Below are positions 1 through 9,039 of a stretch of 23,064 nucleotides of DNA, one piece after another. The notes beneath the pieces are model-generated. The model saw only the letters and a list, made by a program, of their open reading frames with translations. It searched no databases and was not told the origin of the DNA. The position numbers and the translations under genes are program-made. Each line of letters begins with the position of its first letter. Within the stretch, counting starts at the first letter, position 1. Source of the stretch: Fragilaria crotonensis (taxonomy: Eukaryota > Bacillariophyta > Fragilariophyceae > Fragilariales > Fragilariaceae); assembly GCA_022925895.1 (NCBI GenBank), contig JAKSYS010000810.1, positions 1 to 23,064 on the forward strand, read 5' to 3'.

Positions 1-43
1 CGCCATCCACCATTTGTTCAGCGAAATCAGTAGTAACCGCACC

Positions 44-1243
44 ATGAAGCTTCCTACCTCTGCGTCATTGCTTTGCCTAATGGGAGCCACGAGCGCCTTT
101 CAATCCCCCTCAATGTCTCCCAAGTCCACGACAACGAGGATTTTGACATCGCAATCGTCGATCGCAGAAAGCATTGATTTTGACGCCATCAAAGATCGCC
201 TGGTCAGTGAATTTAGGGAGATTTCAGCGTGTGCCAGTATAATGATAGGGCCCATATTTCAACCAGACATCTCCGTGACTCCTGAAGATGTCGTCATGGT
301 CTGTGATGAGTTGGATGCGCTCACGCTCGATTCGAGCCTTTTCACCTCTGAACAACTGCAATTGCGACGACGATCATTAGAATTCAAGCGATATGAACTT
401 TTGGCAAAGATGATGAGAAAGGATTATAACGCCTACGTTGCGACTGCCTCGTTTTTGTCGCCAAGCAGAATCCCTCGTCTGAAGCTACCTAACCTACAAG
501 ATATTCCATTCGATAAGGCACTAGCAGCTACCCTGGCTACAGAAAGTGGTCTCGTCGCAGACTGCACGTTGGAAGATATGGAATACAACGAATCAATTCT
601 TGACAAGCTCTTGCTAAATCTTTTTCGCAAGCTTGTGGTGCAGAATACGGGAGGGATCACAAGCGATAAGCCTGGGATTGAGGGCCTCCTGGAGCAAGGC
701 CGAGCGTACTTGCTTCAACCGGGACAAACTGACCAGAACCAACACAAAATGGTCCGTGACACCCTCGCCGGACTGATGACTCCTGCCCTGCCACCCTTCT
801 ACCGCATCTTTATGTCGGGTATTGTCCCCAAGTTGGGAACGGACTTGGATGGGAAACAATTCGGGCCTTGGTTTTATGCACCATTCCTAACATCCTTCGT
901 AACGCCCACCTTTTTTGGGTTCCTTGTAGGGCCGTCCTAACCAAATCGTCGCAAAGACGGTCATCTAGGAGGCCTTGTCGTGGAAAAGTGCAAATTCTTG
1001 CAGGAAAGTGGTTGCAAAGGTTTGTGCCTTCATCAATGCAAATTGCCAGCGCAACAATTCTTCAAGAATGAGCTGGGGCTGGCGCTCACAGTGTCGCCAA
1101 ACTTCGTGACGCAAGAATGCCAATGGAGCTTTGGCGAAGAACCATTGCTCCCTTCGGACGATCCCTCTTTCCCGAAGGGATGTTTGGTGGGATGCGAGTC
1201 CAGAAAAGCCGTTGCAGGAACTAATGTGGACTTGTGTAACTAA
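44..1243 (+). CDS. D27-like beta-carotene isomerase (DUF4033), interrupted by an in-frame stop
   Basis: Seen: the ATG at 44 (context accATGaag) opens a frame with a signal peptide ending ATSAF|Q, the diatom plastid presequence pattern; a longer frame from 14 has a poorer start. After 298 residues comes TAA (938-940). The same frame then stays open to 1243 and carries the most conserved part of the D27 family: VEKCKFLQESGCKGLC, CKLPAQQFF, and later Cys residues (CQWSFGE, GCLVGC). Known: D27 proteins are plastid iron-binding carotenoid isomerases, best known for 9-cis/all-trans beta-carotene isomerisation in strigolactone synthesis. Inferred: the stop removes nearly all of DUF4033, so the short product should be inactive; without the stop the protein would be about 399 residues. 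No GT-AG pair of multiple-of-three length near the stop could remove it. It may be a null allele, a sequencing error or readthrough. Family assignment is firm; intactness is not. Confidence 0.8.
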
Positions 1244-1926
1244 GTATGCATCAATGTGATGCTTTCTCTCGACATGGCTATCATCGCGGCTTACTTTCCC
1301 TATCTACCGATTGTTTTCCTCATAGAATTGGTTGGCAGTCAGTTCTCGAATCGTTCGGATGGGGCTGAGGTTGGGCGACGTAACGTAAGCCCGTTACGAA
1401 GCAAGTTAACATGTACGGCGAAGGCTCAACCCCCTGATTTGTACTACAGAAGTAGGGGGACTACTCTGGTAACATGGTACCATACTCCTTACTCTAGAGA
1501 GTCTCTATCAGAGAGATTGAGACTTGTCGATGTGCTCTATGCTCTACGTCGTATGTGCACACATTCTATAGGTACGCAGTCCTTGATGGCCATTGGATCT
1601 CGGAACTCGTTTTAGGCGGACGGTACAGGTACTCCAGTAGATTTGAGACCGTTATTTGATTAACCGCTATAAAAGATTTCGAGCCTAAATGAATTTTAAA
1701 CTTTGCAAGGCGCTACGCTAATTTTCTTGCATGAATACGTATTCCTTCCAACTGGATGGCTCTCGACACTCCTCAGACCTCTGACTTGTCTGTGATGGCC
1801 CTACACGAACCACGCAAATCGAATTTGGACCCCACACAACGTCAGTCGCCATCAGAAGAAAGAAAACAATCCGCGCAGATATAAAAACGGATTATAATCT
1901 CCATCGACGAGGCAAAAGACTGTATT
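1244..1926. other. Intergenic region upstream of EF-Ts; no gene seen
   Basis: This stretch holds only unconvincing short open frames, including a 119-codon one at 1256-1615 with no recognisable domain. It contains several GTAC motifs (about 1412, 1440, 1477, 1573, 1622), the palindrome ATGGTACCAT near 1474, a possible small hairpin with CCCCT/AGGGG arms at about 1430-1458, and a purine/pyrimidine mirror-like stretch at 1491-1525. CpG is frequent here, unlike the right end of the window. Confidence 0.5.
1880..1887 (+). promoter_or_regulatory. Possible TATA box of the EF-Ts gene
   Basis: TATAAAAA begins 47 bases before the EF-Ts start codon. If used, transcription would start roughly 15-20 bases before the ATG, giving a very short leader. 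This is a motif match only; a second CTATAAAAG lies at about 1668. Confidence 0.3.
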
Positions 1927-4309
1927 ATGAAGCTTTCTACTAGCATTGTCTTGTTGTCCTTGGTCGCCACAGGAACTGACGGCTTTGGCGTTCAAAGGGG
2001 TCAGGTGTCGATGCGCATCGGACATTACGACATGGTCCGTCGTCAGAAGTTCAACAAACTCCTCACCAAGGTCGAAGAAAGTCCCACGAAGGAGACTGTC
2101 GCTACTGTTCTTTTGACCCCTGAGACCAGTGATCTCATCGAAAAGTGTAACTGGAAGTTGCGCAACACGATGATTCGCAAGGTGACGGCTATTGCACGAG
2201 CAAACGGTGCCGACGTTGATGCCTCGTTTGGTGTTCGGTAAGTTCGATGTTTAGATAACGTTGATGTTGATCTGGTACACTCTTTGGCATTGCAACTCAT
2301 TGCTTCTTAATGACTGGCATAGGCCATCACAGAGCGAAAAGGAGCTCATTGACCAAGCGAGAAAAGTTGAAACATTAGCAGCACGTGCAGCCAAGAGAGA
2401 AGCTGAACAAGCAGCTGCGAAGGCTCTGGCAGAAACGAAGGCCAAGAATAAAGCCGCCCGGAGTAAGTGAAACCTGTGCTTTCTTTTTATCCGTCCTGGC
2501 TCGTACCGTGTCTTACATCTGCTGTCGTTTTCAGTTGAAAAGACCAAAGAGGCGCTCGCACGTGCAGCAGAAGCGAAAAAGATCGCATCTCCTCCTGCAC
2601 CGGTGCCAGTTGCCGTTGCCGAACCGGAGCCCATTGCCGTTGTAGAGCCGGAGCCAGTTGCTGTTGTGGAACCGGAGCCTGTTGCTGTTGTGGAACCGGA
2701 GCCAGTTACCGTCGCTGAACCGGAGCCAGTTGCCGTTGCCGAACCAGAGCCTGTTGCTGTTGTGGAACCGGAGGCAGTTGCCGTTGCTGAACCGGAGCCA
2801 GTTGCCGTTGCTGAACCGGAGCCAGTTGCCGTTGTGGAACCTGAGCCAGTTGCCGTTGCTGAACCGGAGCCGGTTGCCGTTGCTGAACCGGAGCCAGTTG
2901 CCGTTGTGGAACCTGAGCCTGTTGCCGTTGTGGAACCTGAGCCTGTTGCCGTTGCTGAACCGGAGCCAGTTGCCGTTGCTGAACCGGAGCCAGTTGCCGT
3001 CGCTGAACCGGAGCCAGTTACCGTCGCTGAACCGGAGCCAGTTGCCGTTGCCGAACCAGAGCCAGTTGCCGTTGCCGAACCAGAGCCAGTTGCTGTTGCT
3101 GAACCGGAGCCAGTTGCCGTTGCTGAACCGGAGCCAGTTGCCGTTGTGGAACCTGAGCCAGTTGCCGTTGTGGAACCTGAGCCTGTTGCCGTTGTGGAAC
3201 CTGAGCCAGTTGCCGTTGCTGAACCGGAGCCGGTTGCCGTTGCTGAACCGGAGCCAGTTGCCGTTGCTGAACCGGAGCCAGTTGCCGTCGCTGAACCGGA
3301 GCCAGTTGCCGTCGCTGAACCGGAGCCAGTTGCCGTTGCCGAACCAGAGCCAGTTGCCGTTGCCGAACCAGAGCCAGTTGCCGTTGCCGTTGCCGAACCC
3401 ACGCCTGCAGCCGCTACACCTGCTGCTTCCGGCGGAGACATCACACCTAAGAGAATCAAAGAGCTCCGAGATGCCACTGGTGCCGGAATGATGGACTGCA
3501 AGAAGGCACTCATCGATTCTGACGGCGACATGGAAGCTGCCACAGAAGTTCTTCGCGCCAAGGGTCTCGCCAAGGCCGACAAGAAGGCTAGCCGCATCGC
3601 CGCTGAAGGAAAGATCGCGGGTGCTACTTCGGGTAGCAAGGCAGTACTTGTCGAAATCAACTGTGAGACTGACTTTGTCGCGAAAGATGCATCCTTCATG
3701 GAATTCACCAAGGGAGTTGCCAATGCCGCACTGGCCGTTGGTGGAGATAATGTTGAAGAGCTGTTGGGTGTCAGCGTAGATGGCTCTACAGTTGAAGAAA
3801 CTCGCCAAGCCCTCGTTGCAAAGATTGGAGAAAATATCCAGGTTCGCCGTCTTGTCGGACGTGGAGGTGGCGATACCACAGTCGGCGCGTACGTCCACAT
3901 GAACCGCATTGGAGTTCTTGTGGAAATTGAGGGAGGAACCCCTGAACTAGCTGAAGATGTTGCCATGCATGTTGCTGCCATGAACCCGCCATTCGCCAGG
4001 CCAGAAGATGTTTCCCAAGAAGTTTTGGATAAGGAGCGCGACTTCCTTACACAACAAGCATTGGACTCTGGAAAACCGAAAGAGATTGTTGAGAAGATGA
4101 TTGAGGGCCGAATTCGCAAATACCTGGAGGAAATCTGTCTGGTTTCCCAAACCTATGTGAAGACTAACGACAAAACAGTTGGAAAGCTGTTGGAAGAGAA
4201 CGGTGCCAAGATGGTCGGCTTCACTAGAATTGAAGTCGGTGAGGGCCTTGAAAAGAGACAGGACGATTTTGCCGCCGAGGTTGCGAAGATGGCTTCTGGC
4301 GGAGTTTAG
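1927..4309 (+). CDS. tsf: Translation elongation factor Ts, probably plastid-targeted, with a giant EPEPVAVA repeat linker
   Basis: Exons 1927-2237, 2323-2462 and 2535-4309 give 741 residues. The introns are 85 bases (GTAAGT...ATAG) and 72 bases (GTAAGT...TCAG), and both joins keep frame. Residues 1-20 form a signal peptide ending near DGF|G, consistent with import into a secondary plastid. A basic, Ala-rich helical region spans about 105-170. Residues 180-435 are 32 copies of the octapeptide EPEPVAVA/V. The EF-Ts core is about 452-741, starting [20 protein letters not shown] and carrying the nucleotide-exchange motif TDFVA at 529-533. Known: EF-Ts recharges EF-Tu with GTP during elongation; plant and green-algal plastid EF-Ts also has long N-terminal extensions. 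Inferred: the Pro/Glu-rich array is a flexible tether. Bacterial EF-Ts is about 280-300 residues, so the core is full length. Confidence 0.93.
2621..3388 (+). repeat. Coding minisatellite, 32 x 24 bases, in the EF-Ts linker
   Basis: Each unit encodes EPEPVAVA or EPEPVAVV, with rare PVTV, PIAV and EAVAV variants. The unit is a multiple of three and lacks stops in several frames, so it creates long false open frames on both strands. Shared variants recur at multi-unit distances: the GCCGGTTGCC variant at about 2870 and 3230 (360 bases, 15 units); GAGCCAGTTACC at about 2698 and 3010 (312 bases, 13 units); and a block near 3001 resembles one near 3289 (288 bases, 12 units). This suggests growth by duplication of blocks rather than only single units. 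Confidence 0.95.
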
Positions 4310-4753
4310 ATTCAAAATAGCTTCAAATGGATTACATATATAGTTAAGGTGCACTCTAAGTTCAACGACCATTCCTACAAACGAAACACTTGAGAGACAT
4401 GCCATGTTCGTGGCATTCTACTTGTTTGCACAACACTTTCCGACGCCTATCAAGAAATCCATCCATCCATCCATCCATCCATCCATCCATCCATCCATCC
4501 CTTCTCGCGCGGAGGACCACCGTATGCCCGAGCAATCAACACGGCAAACCCGATGTCAGAAAGCAACATTGTCACTAATTACTAATTACTATTCAGCTTA
4601 TCAGTGATTCCAGTTTCGATTTTCCTCGGCCCTCTACTACCGGTAGTACAACTGTACGCCAGTACACAGTAATCCAGTAAGGTCATATGCATAGTCACAG
4701 TATTTCAACAAGTAATTCAAAATGAAAAACAGAAATGACGCCATGTTCTCCTC
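4310..4753. other. Intergenic region with a microsatellite; no gene seen
   Basis: After the EF-Ts stop this stretch holds a tetranucleotide microsatellite (listed separately), a TAATTACTAATTACTATT stretch near 4577, and a GTAC-rich patch at about 4640-4672. Short open frames crossing the microsatellite (ending HPSIHPS) are repeat artefacts. Confidence 0.5.
4457..4500 (+). repeat. (ATCC)11 microsatellite
   Basis: Eleven uninterrupted ATCC units occupy 44 bases in the gap downstream of EF-Ts. A perfect tetranucleotide run of this length is likely to vary in length between strains. Confidence 0.97.
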
Positions 4754-6270
4754 ATGATGCCGACCTTAGACTCTAGAGCTAAATGTGCACTTGAGGGGAA
4801 GAGTGTTGTGAGCGAAAATGCATTCGCATCCATTGATCGTATCGACGCTTTCAAGAAACAAGGCAACTCATTGCGGATCCCGGCGTCACGCATCGCGGCC
4901 TTGGCTGGCTATCACCCTTTCGCGGTCCTCCCCAAACTTCTCATTGATTTAGTCTATCAGGGACCAGTAGGCCACGCATTGCGTCTTCAAGACTGTCATG
5001 ATTTGGGGATTGAGCTTGTGTCAACGGATGTACTATTGATGGAACTAGCTCAGAAAGCCGGGAGTGACACTGCCAAAGCGTTAGAGGAGGCGATAAAAGT
5101 CAAAGAGGGATCACAAGTTTTGGAAAATGTCAAGGCCGCTGCAAGGATCAAAATGAGAATAATGGAGGAAGCGAAAAAATCCAAGAATTTGAACCGTGAA
5201 GAATTGAAACGACTGGAAGAGGGCAGTCGAAGCTATGTCGACACTGGGTTTGGAACCAGCCATGAAGATAGTGCGCTGGATCTTTTTCAGAGACAGTGCG
5301 GATGGGAAGTACGGGATCGTAATGCATCGATTATCAATTGGCCATTTGCTCGATCGGAAGATGTTGGCTACGTAGCGGAGGAGCCAACTGTGGTTCCCTT
5401 GGCTGAGGCATCCGCCCGTGAACCACACGGTCAGGTCGATGAACATCCTCACCCAGTACACCGCATGAACTCCGAGGATGACGGACTCATCGACAAGCAG
5501 AAGGTCAAGCCATTCTTTGTAATTTGTGGTGCCGTCGATGGAGTTCGGGACGAGCTTTGTTGCTGTCCAAATGATATCACCGATAGACAGGTCGGCGACG
5601 ATGATTGGAAACTGCGAAAGGTGATTGTGGAATGCAAACATCGCATGCGAAGAGGCAATGCCACGCCCCCGTTGTATGATCAGATTCAAACCACGGCTTA
5701 TTGTCTTATGTACGGCACTGAAGTAGCAGATATAATTCAAGTCTTTCGGAAAGAGAAGCAGAACAACCCGCCAGCAAAACGGACAAAGATTGACGGGAAG
5801 GTGGCAAAACTCGATGAGACTAGGCAAGGAGGTCAACACATTAAGATCGTTCAGTTTCTGCAACTGCAAGCATTAGGTGACGTATCGAGAGCACAGAGCA
5901 CCACCACCTCGTCTGCGACTGCGCAGATGGATCAGAAGGAAAATTGGATCCCGACGAGGTTGTGGAGGCAAGGCCCGACAACGCGATGGAAAAGCTGGAG
6001 CAAGCCATTGAAATTGCCGTGTATCGTCTAACACTCGATGACGGCATCAACAATCACCGACAAAACTGGCACGTGTTTATACTCCCTCGCCTCCGCTCAT
6101 TTGTTGACGCTGTCTATCGCATGAGAGCCGACGATGATACCCGAAAACTGTTCCTGCAAATGGTGGTTGAAGAGGAGCAATCGGGATACGCAACGCAAGC
6201 GAGTTGGGACATGCTCCACCGTGAGTGCCCTTGGCTGAAAGACTGTGATACGGCGTGGTCAAGAATTTAA
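4754..6270 (+). CDS. PD-(D/E)XK (YqaJ-like) nuclease-fold protein, function unknown
   Basis: Proposed exons 4754-5876 and 5927-6270 give 488 residues. The 50-base intron (GTGACG...GCGCAG) is inferred because frame 1 runs on into unrelated sequence while frame 2 continues with a compact, charged C-terminus (LDPDEVVEARPDN...); a sequencing indel near AAGGAAAATTGG is the alternative. Motifs that recall YqaJ/lambda-exonuclease-like nucleases: ASRIAALAGYHPF at 44-56, VDG with Asp262, VECK with Glu293 and Lys295, and QIQTTAYCLMYG starting near Gln310. Known: this fold cuts DNA using Asp, Glu-x-Lys and a later Gln. Inferred: a nuclease or degenerate relative, with no named eukaryotic orthologue that I recognise. 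A short upstream frame (ATG at 4743) ends at the TGA overlapping the start. It converges with BCP1, 54 bases away. Confidence 0.65.
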
Positions 6271-6324
6271 TGAAATAACGGGAACATTATTGAAAATAGT
6301 ACTCAGGATGTTGGCATCAGAACT

Positions 6325-7290
6325 TCAAGATCCCACCAGCTTTTTGAGCTCCTTCATTGCCTCTCGATGGCCTGTCTTGGTCATGACTATCACACTGCAA
6401 ATTTGCTTCTCGTCAGCCCCAAAACTCTTGGGAGCATCAATTGTGTAGAGCAACTCTGAATTGTTGGCAAATATTTCATCATCAAAATACTTATAATCGA
6501 CCATTCCACGCTCACCTGGCGTCCCAGGTGCCAGCCGGATAAAAACCCCAAAGTCCAGAGACTTCCGTTCATCTTCACCACCTTCGGCGTTCTCTACCGC
6601 CCAATCCATATCCAAGACGAGTTGCTGATGCAAGATTTCACAAATTTCAAGCGGCAAATTGACCATGCGACTGTGTAGCAAGAAACCAACGGGTCTCTTG
6701 GTCGTGCCAGACAAAACTGTCTCCATTTCGCCCTTGTGCGGTGCTGGGCATTTGTCGAGACAGAGCTGTTTCAAGTATTTGATACCATTGTCAGATGCAT
6801 TGGTCGTGAGATTTATGACAGACGCAAATCCAAAGACATTGCCATCAGTATCACCCTCAGTTGAAATGACGGTTCCAACTGAAGGGTTTTCAATCATGAG
6901 ATCTGCAAGGGAGGATGACTGAGCGGCGTACACTGTACTACTGGAATGTAAGAGGGTCTTGATGCCATAAAAGAACTTCTCTTTCATGTCCCAAAAGGTA
7001 AATTCCACATGTGTAATGTCTGGTTCTCGACTTGAAGGTTTCTTGCGCTTGCGAGATAGTTTGTCATCTTTTTTGGCAGCCGATGGCGTTTCCTCCTCAT
7101 CGGAGTCTTCGTCGGAATCGTCGGAATCTGAAACATCAGGATTTCGAATCAAAACACCCTCCAACACCAAGTCATCGTCTTCTCCGCTATCCGAATCATC
7201 CGAATCTTCGTCACTGTCTTGACGAGGTGGTACTTGGGCCACCTCTTCCGTCGCGGTCGGTTTGGTGGGTTGTTGATCCTCGCTAGACAT
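6325..7290 (-). CDS. BCP1: BCP1/BCCIP family protein
   Basis: A single exon of 321 residues. The N-terminus is strongly acidic (about 24-67, Asp/Glu/Ser runs) and is followed by a basic cluster KKDDKLSRKRKK at 73-84 that could act as a nuclear localisation signal. The family core follows: HVEFTFWDMKEKFFYGIKTLL at about 94-114, a VGTVISTEGDTDGNVFGF segment typical of BCP1, then VGFLLHSRMVNLPLEI and a C-terminal YFDDEIFANNSELLYT region. Known: yeast Bcp1 is a nuclear export and chaperone factor for Mss4 and ribosomal protein L23; human BCCIP binds BRCA2 and p21. Inferred: a nuclear housekeeping role here. Length and composition match the family. It is divergent from the adenosyltransferase gene, so the gap may carry both promoters. 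Confidence 0.9.
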   Translation of the reverse strand: MSSEDQQPTKPTATEEVAQVPPRQDSDEDSDDSDSGEDDDLVLEGVLIRNPDVSDSDDSDEDSDEEETPSAAKKDDKLSRKRKKPSSREPDITHVEFTFWDMKEKFFYGIKTLLHSSSTVYAAQSSSLADLMIENPSVGTVISTEGDTDGNVFGFASVINLTTNASDNGIKYLKQLCLDKCPAPHKGEMETVLSGTTKRPVGFLLHSRMVNLPLEICEILHQQLVLDMDWAVENAEGGEDERKSLDFGVFIRLAPGTPGERGMVDYKYFDDEIFANNSELLYTIDAPKSFGADEKQICSVIVMTKTGHREAMKELKKLVGS

Positions 7291-7861
7291 GATTGCTCCT
7301 TATGAATGCAAAAGGTGATTGATCAGTGATGGTATGACGGTGGATTGATGCATTTTTGTAATTGACGATCAAGCGCCGGTGTGGAGGAGAGACGCTGGAT
7401 ATTGTTCAAAATCCAAAACACGGAGAACGAAATTCGTTGGTGGCCAGTGGCCAGTGGCCAGTGGCCACGCAACTGGAAACGGGAAACACGCGAGTAATTG
7501 TTCTCTGCAAAGGTTACTGGATACATCGGATTGCAAGCCAGACGGCACCCCCGTATTTAATCCCTGTGAAGCACGTTCTTCCAAAACAAACCTGCCTCCG
7601 AACTCCGAACCTATTGTTTCTGCACAATGCGAGAAATGCGAACAGTCGAACGTTTTGATCACGCACCAGTGACACTCTTAACGGGCACAATACACCACGA
7701 ACCCGACATCGTCAGCCGTTCGGAGCAAAGAATTACCAAAGACTTGCGTATCTTCCCCATTCATTGCTCCCTTTGAGCTCGTCTTGCAATCATCTTTCAC
7801 CACGATTTTCCGTTCACAATTCATTCCCGCCGCCGTTGGGCGAGTGCGTTTTCTGGCTTCC
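7291..7861. promoter_or_regulatory. Divergent intergenic region between BCP1 and the adenosyltransferase
   Basis: Presumed shared 5' region of two divergent genes. It includes the TGGCCAG repeats (listed separately). From 7682 to 7861 the adenosyltransferase frame is open upstream of the first ATG. Other short open frames on both strands show no domain and overlap one another, so I do not call them. Confidence 0.45.
7441..7468 (+). repeat. Four 7-base TGGCCAG tandem units
   Basis: Three TGGCCAG units and a fourth ending in C run head to tail. Each contains the palindrome TGGCCA. The array lies between two divergent genes, so it may be a cluster of binding sites or a simple minisatellite. Confidence 0.9.
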
Positions 7862-8932
7862 ATGGCACCTCAGACGACAACGCACATTTGCAAGCTGACA
7901 CCATCAGCAGAAGATGTTGCTGCGCTTGATATTGAAGATCTTCACCGCCAAGCTGTTCAGCGAGGTGACACGACGTATGTGGACCCAGCCACTGATTTTA
8001 TGGTCTTCACAGAACTTGCGCACCTCAAACGAGGTGTCTGTTGTGGTCGACAGTGTCGGCACTGTCCTTATGGATGGGTTAATGTTCCAGACATAACTTT
8101 CCGACGAGAACCCAAGGTTCAGAGTGGTGATAAGGATGCTGTCAAACGACTTGCCAACAAATTAATTCTCCAACATGTCGATGACGACAATGATCTGCAA
8201 CGTGCACGACAAGCAACAACCCTTAACGGAAAAGGAGGTCGCCATGGAGGGACATTGACACGGAAAAATGTCCCTTACACTCGCAAAGGCGATCAAGGAA
8301 CATCGCAATTACTAACTGGCGAGCGGCGTTTCAAAGATGACAACGCGTTTGAAGCCATGGGTACAGTCGATGAACTGTGCTCTGTGGTGGGAGTTGCTCA
8401 CGCCGAGCTTATTGCGTCTGGTATTGACAAGTATGCGAATCTCGAACAGTATTTGCTTGAAATCATGAGTCGCTTATTCGACATTGGAAGTCATCTAGCG
8501 AAACCGAAGAAAGTCCACGATGATGACGACAGCGACGAGGAAGTGGAGCATTTCCACCCGGATGGAGTAGGTGGCGGCTTTCACGAGAGTCATATTCAAG
8601 ACTTGGAAGAATGGATTGATCTGTACACTGAAGAGCTTCCTGAGCTTCTGTCTTTCATCCTTCCCACTGGAAACAAATTAGCCGCTCAACTACACGTCGC
8701 AAGAACAGTTTGTCGACGAGCGGAGCGCCGTTGTGTAACCCTGGTCGAACAAAGAGTGTGCGATCCTCAGGCTCTCAAATACCTCAATCGTTTATCCGAC
8801 TTCTTCTTTTCGGCAGCCCGGTACGCCAATTTCCGGGAAGGCAAACCAGATTTGCTGTATCGACTTCCGTATTCTGGAGCCAAGCAAAGGCATTGTGTGC
8901 CGTCAGCTAAGCCAAGTAATGTTGAATCGTAG
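7862..8932 (+). CDS. MMAB: DUF5522 domain fused to a PduO-type ATP:cob(I)alamin adenosyltransferase
   Basis: From the first ATG (tccATGG) the protein has 356 residues. Residues 28-72 match the Cys-rich DUF5522 type: YVDPATDFMVF, then GVCCGRQCRHCPYGW with Cys60, 61, 65 and 68. An adenosyltransferase of the PduO/MMAB family follows from about 137: YTRKGDQGTSQLLTGE (ATP-binding loop), FEAMGTVDELCS, ILPTGNKLAAQLHVART, CRRAERR and LNRLSDFFFSAARYANF. An acidic insert DDDDSDEEVE interrupts it. Known: the enzyme moves the adenosyl group of ATP to cobalamin for methylmalonyl-CoA mutase, normally in mitochondria. The 5' frame stays open to 7682 without an ATG and reads as a basic, Ser-rich presequence, so an upstream exon or a non-AUG start may supply mitochondrial targeting. 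Enzyme identity is firm; the N-terminus is uncertain. Confidence 0.9.
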   Translation: MAPQTTTHICKLTPSAEDVAALDIEDLHRQAVQRGDTTYVDPATDFMVFTELAHLKRGVCCGRQCRHCPYGWVNVPDITFRREPKVQSGDKDAVKRLANKLILQHVDDDNDLQRARQATTLNGKGGRHGGTLTRKNVPYTRKGDQGTSQLLTGERRFKDDNAFEAMGTVDELCSVVGVAHAELIASGIDKYANLEQYLLEIMSRLFDIGSHLAKPKKVHDDDDSDEEVEHFHPDGVGGGFHESHIQDLEEWIDLYTEELPELLSFILPTGNKLAAQLHVARTVCRRAERRCVTLVEQRVCDPQALKYLNRLSDFFFSAARYANFREGKPDLLYRLPYSGAKQRHCVPSAKPSNVES

Positions 8933-9039
8933 CACAAAATGAAGCAATCCTGTTTGCTTAGGATCAGCATGGCTATGTGAAGCATACATGCAGTAATGTA
9001 TCGTTCTATCTGTGTGCAGACTTATGGCGCGCGCATGCA

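Noticed and set aside
926-956. A short intron removing the TAA in the D27-like gene
   Set aside because: GTAGGG...AAAG would be 31 bases, too short, and it shifts the frame although both sides are already in the same frame.
1256-1615. 119-codon open frame after the D27-like gene
   Set aside because: No domain, no presequence, and GTAC-rich sequence like other intergenic DNA here.
2621-3388. CRISPR-like regularity of the repeat array
   Set aside because: Units are head to tail with no unique spacers and encode a protein linker in a eukaryotic gene.
2251-4119. Long antisense and alternate-frame open frames over the EF-Ts gene (622, 455 and 277 codons)
   Set aside because: They come from the 24-base repeat, which lacks stops in several frames. 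The sense frame has the EF-Ts domain and clean splice sites; the others read as low-complexity Gly/Ser/Thr or Asn/Trp/Arg repeats.
5111-5869. 252-codon minus-strand frame inside the nuclease-like gene
   Set aside because: Antisense to a frame with recognisable nuclease-like motifs; no domain in its translation.
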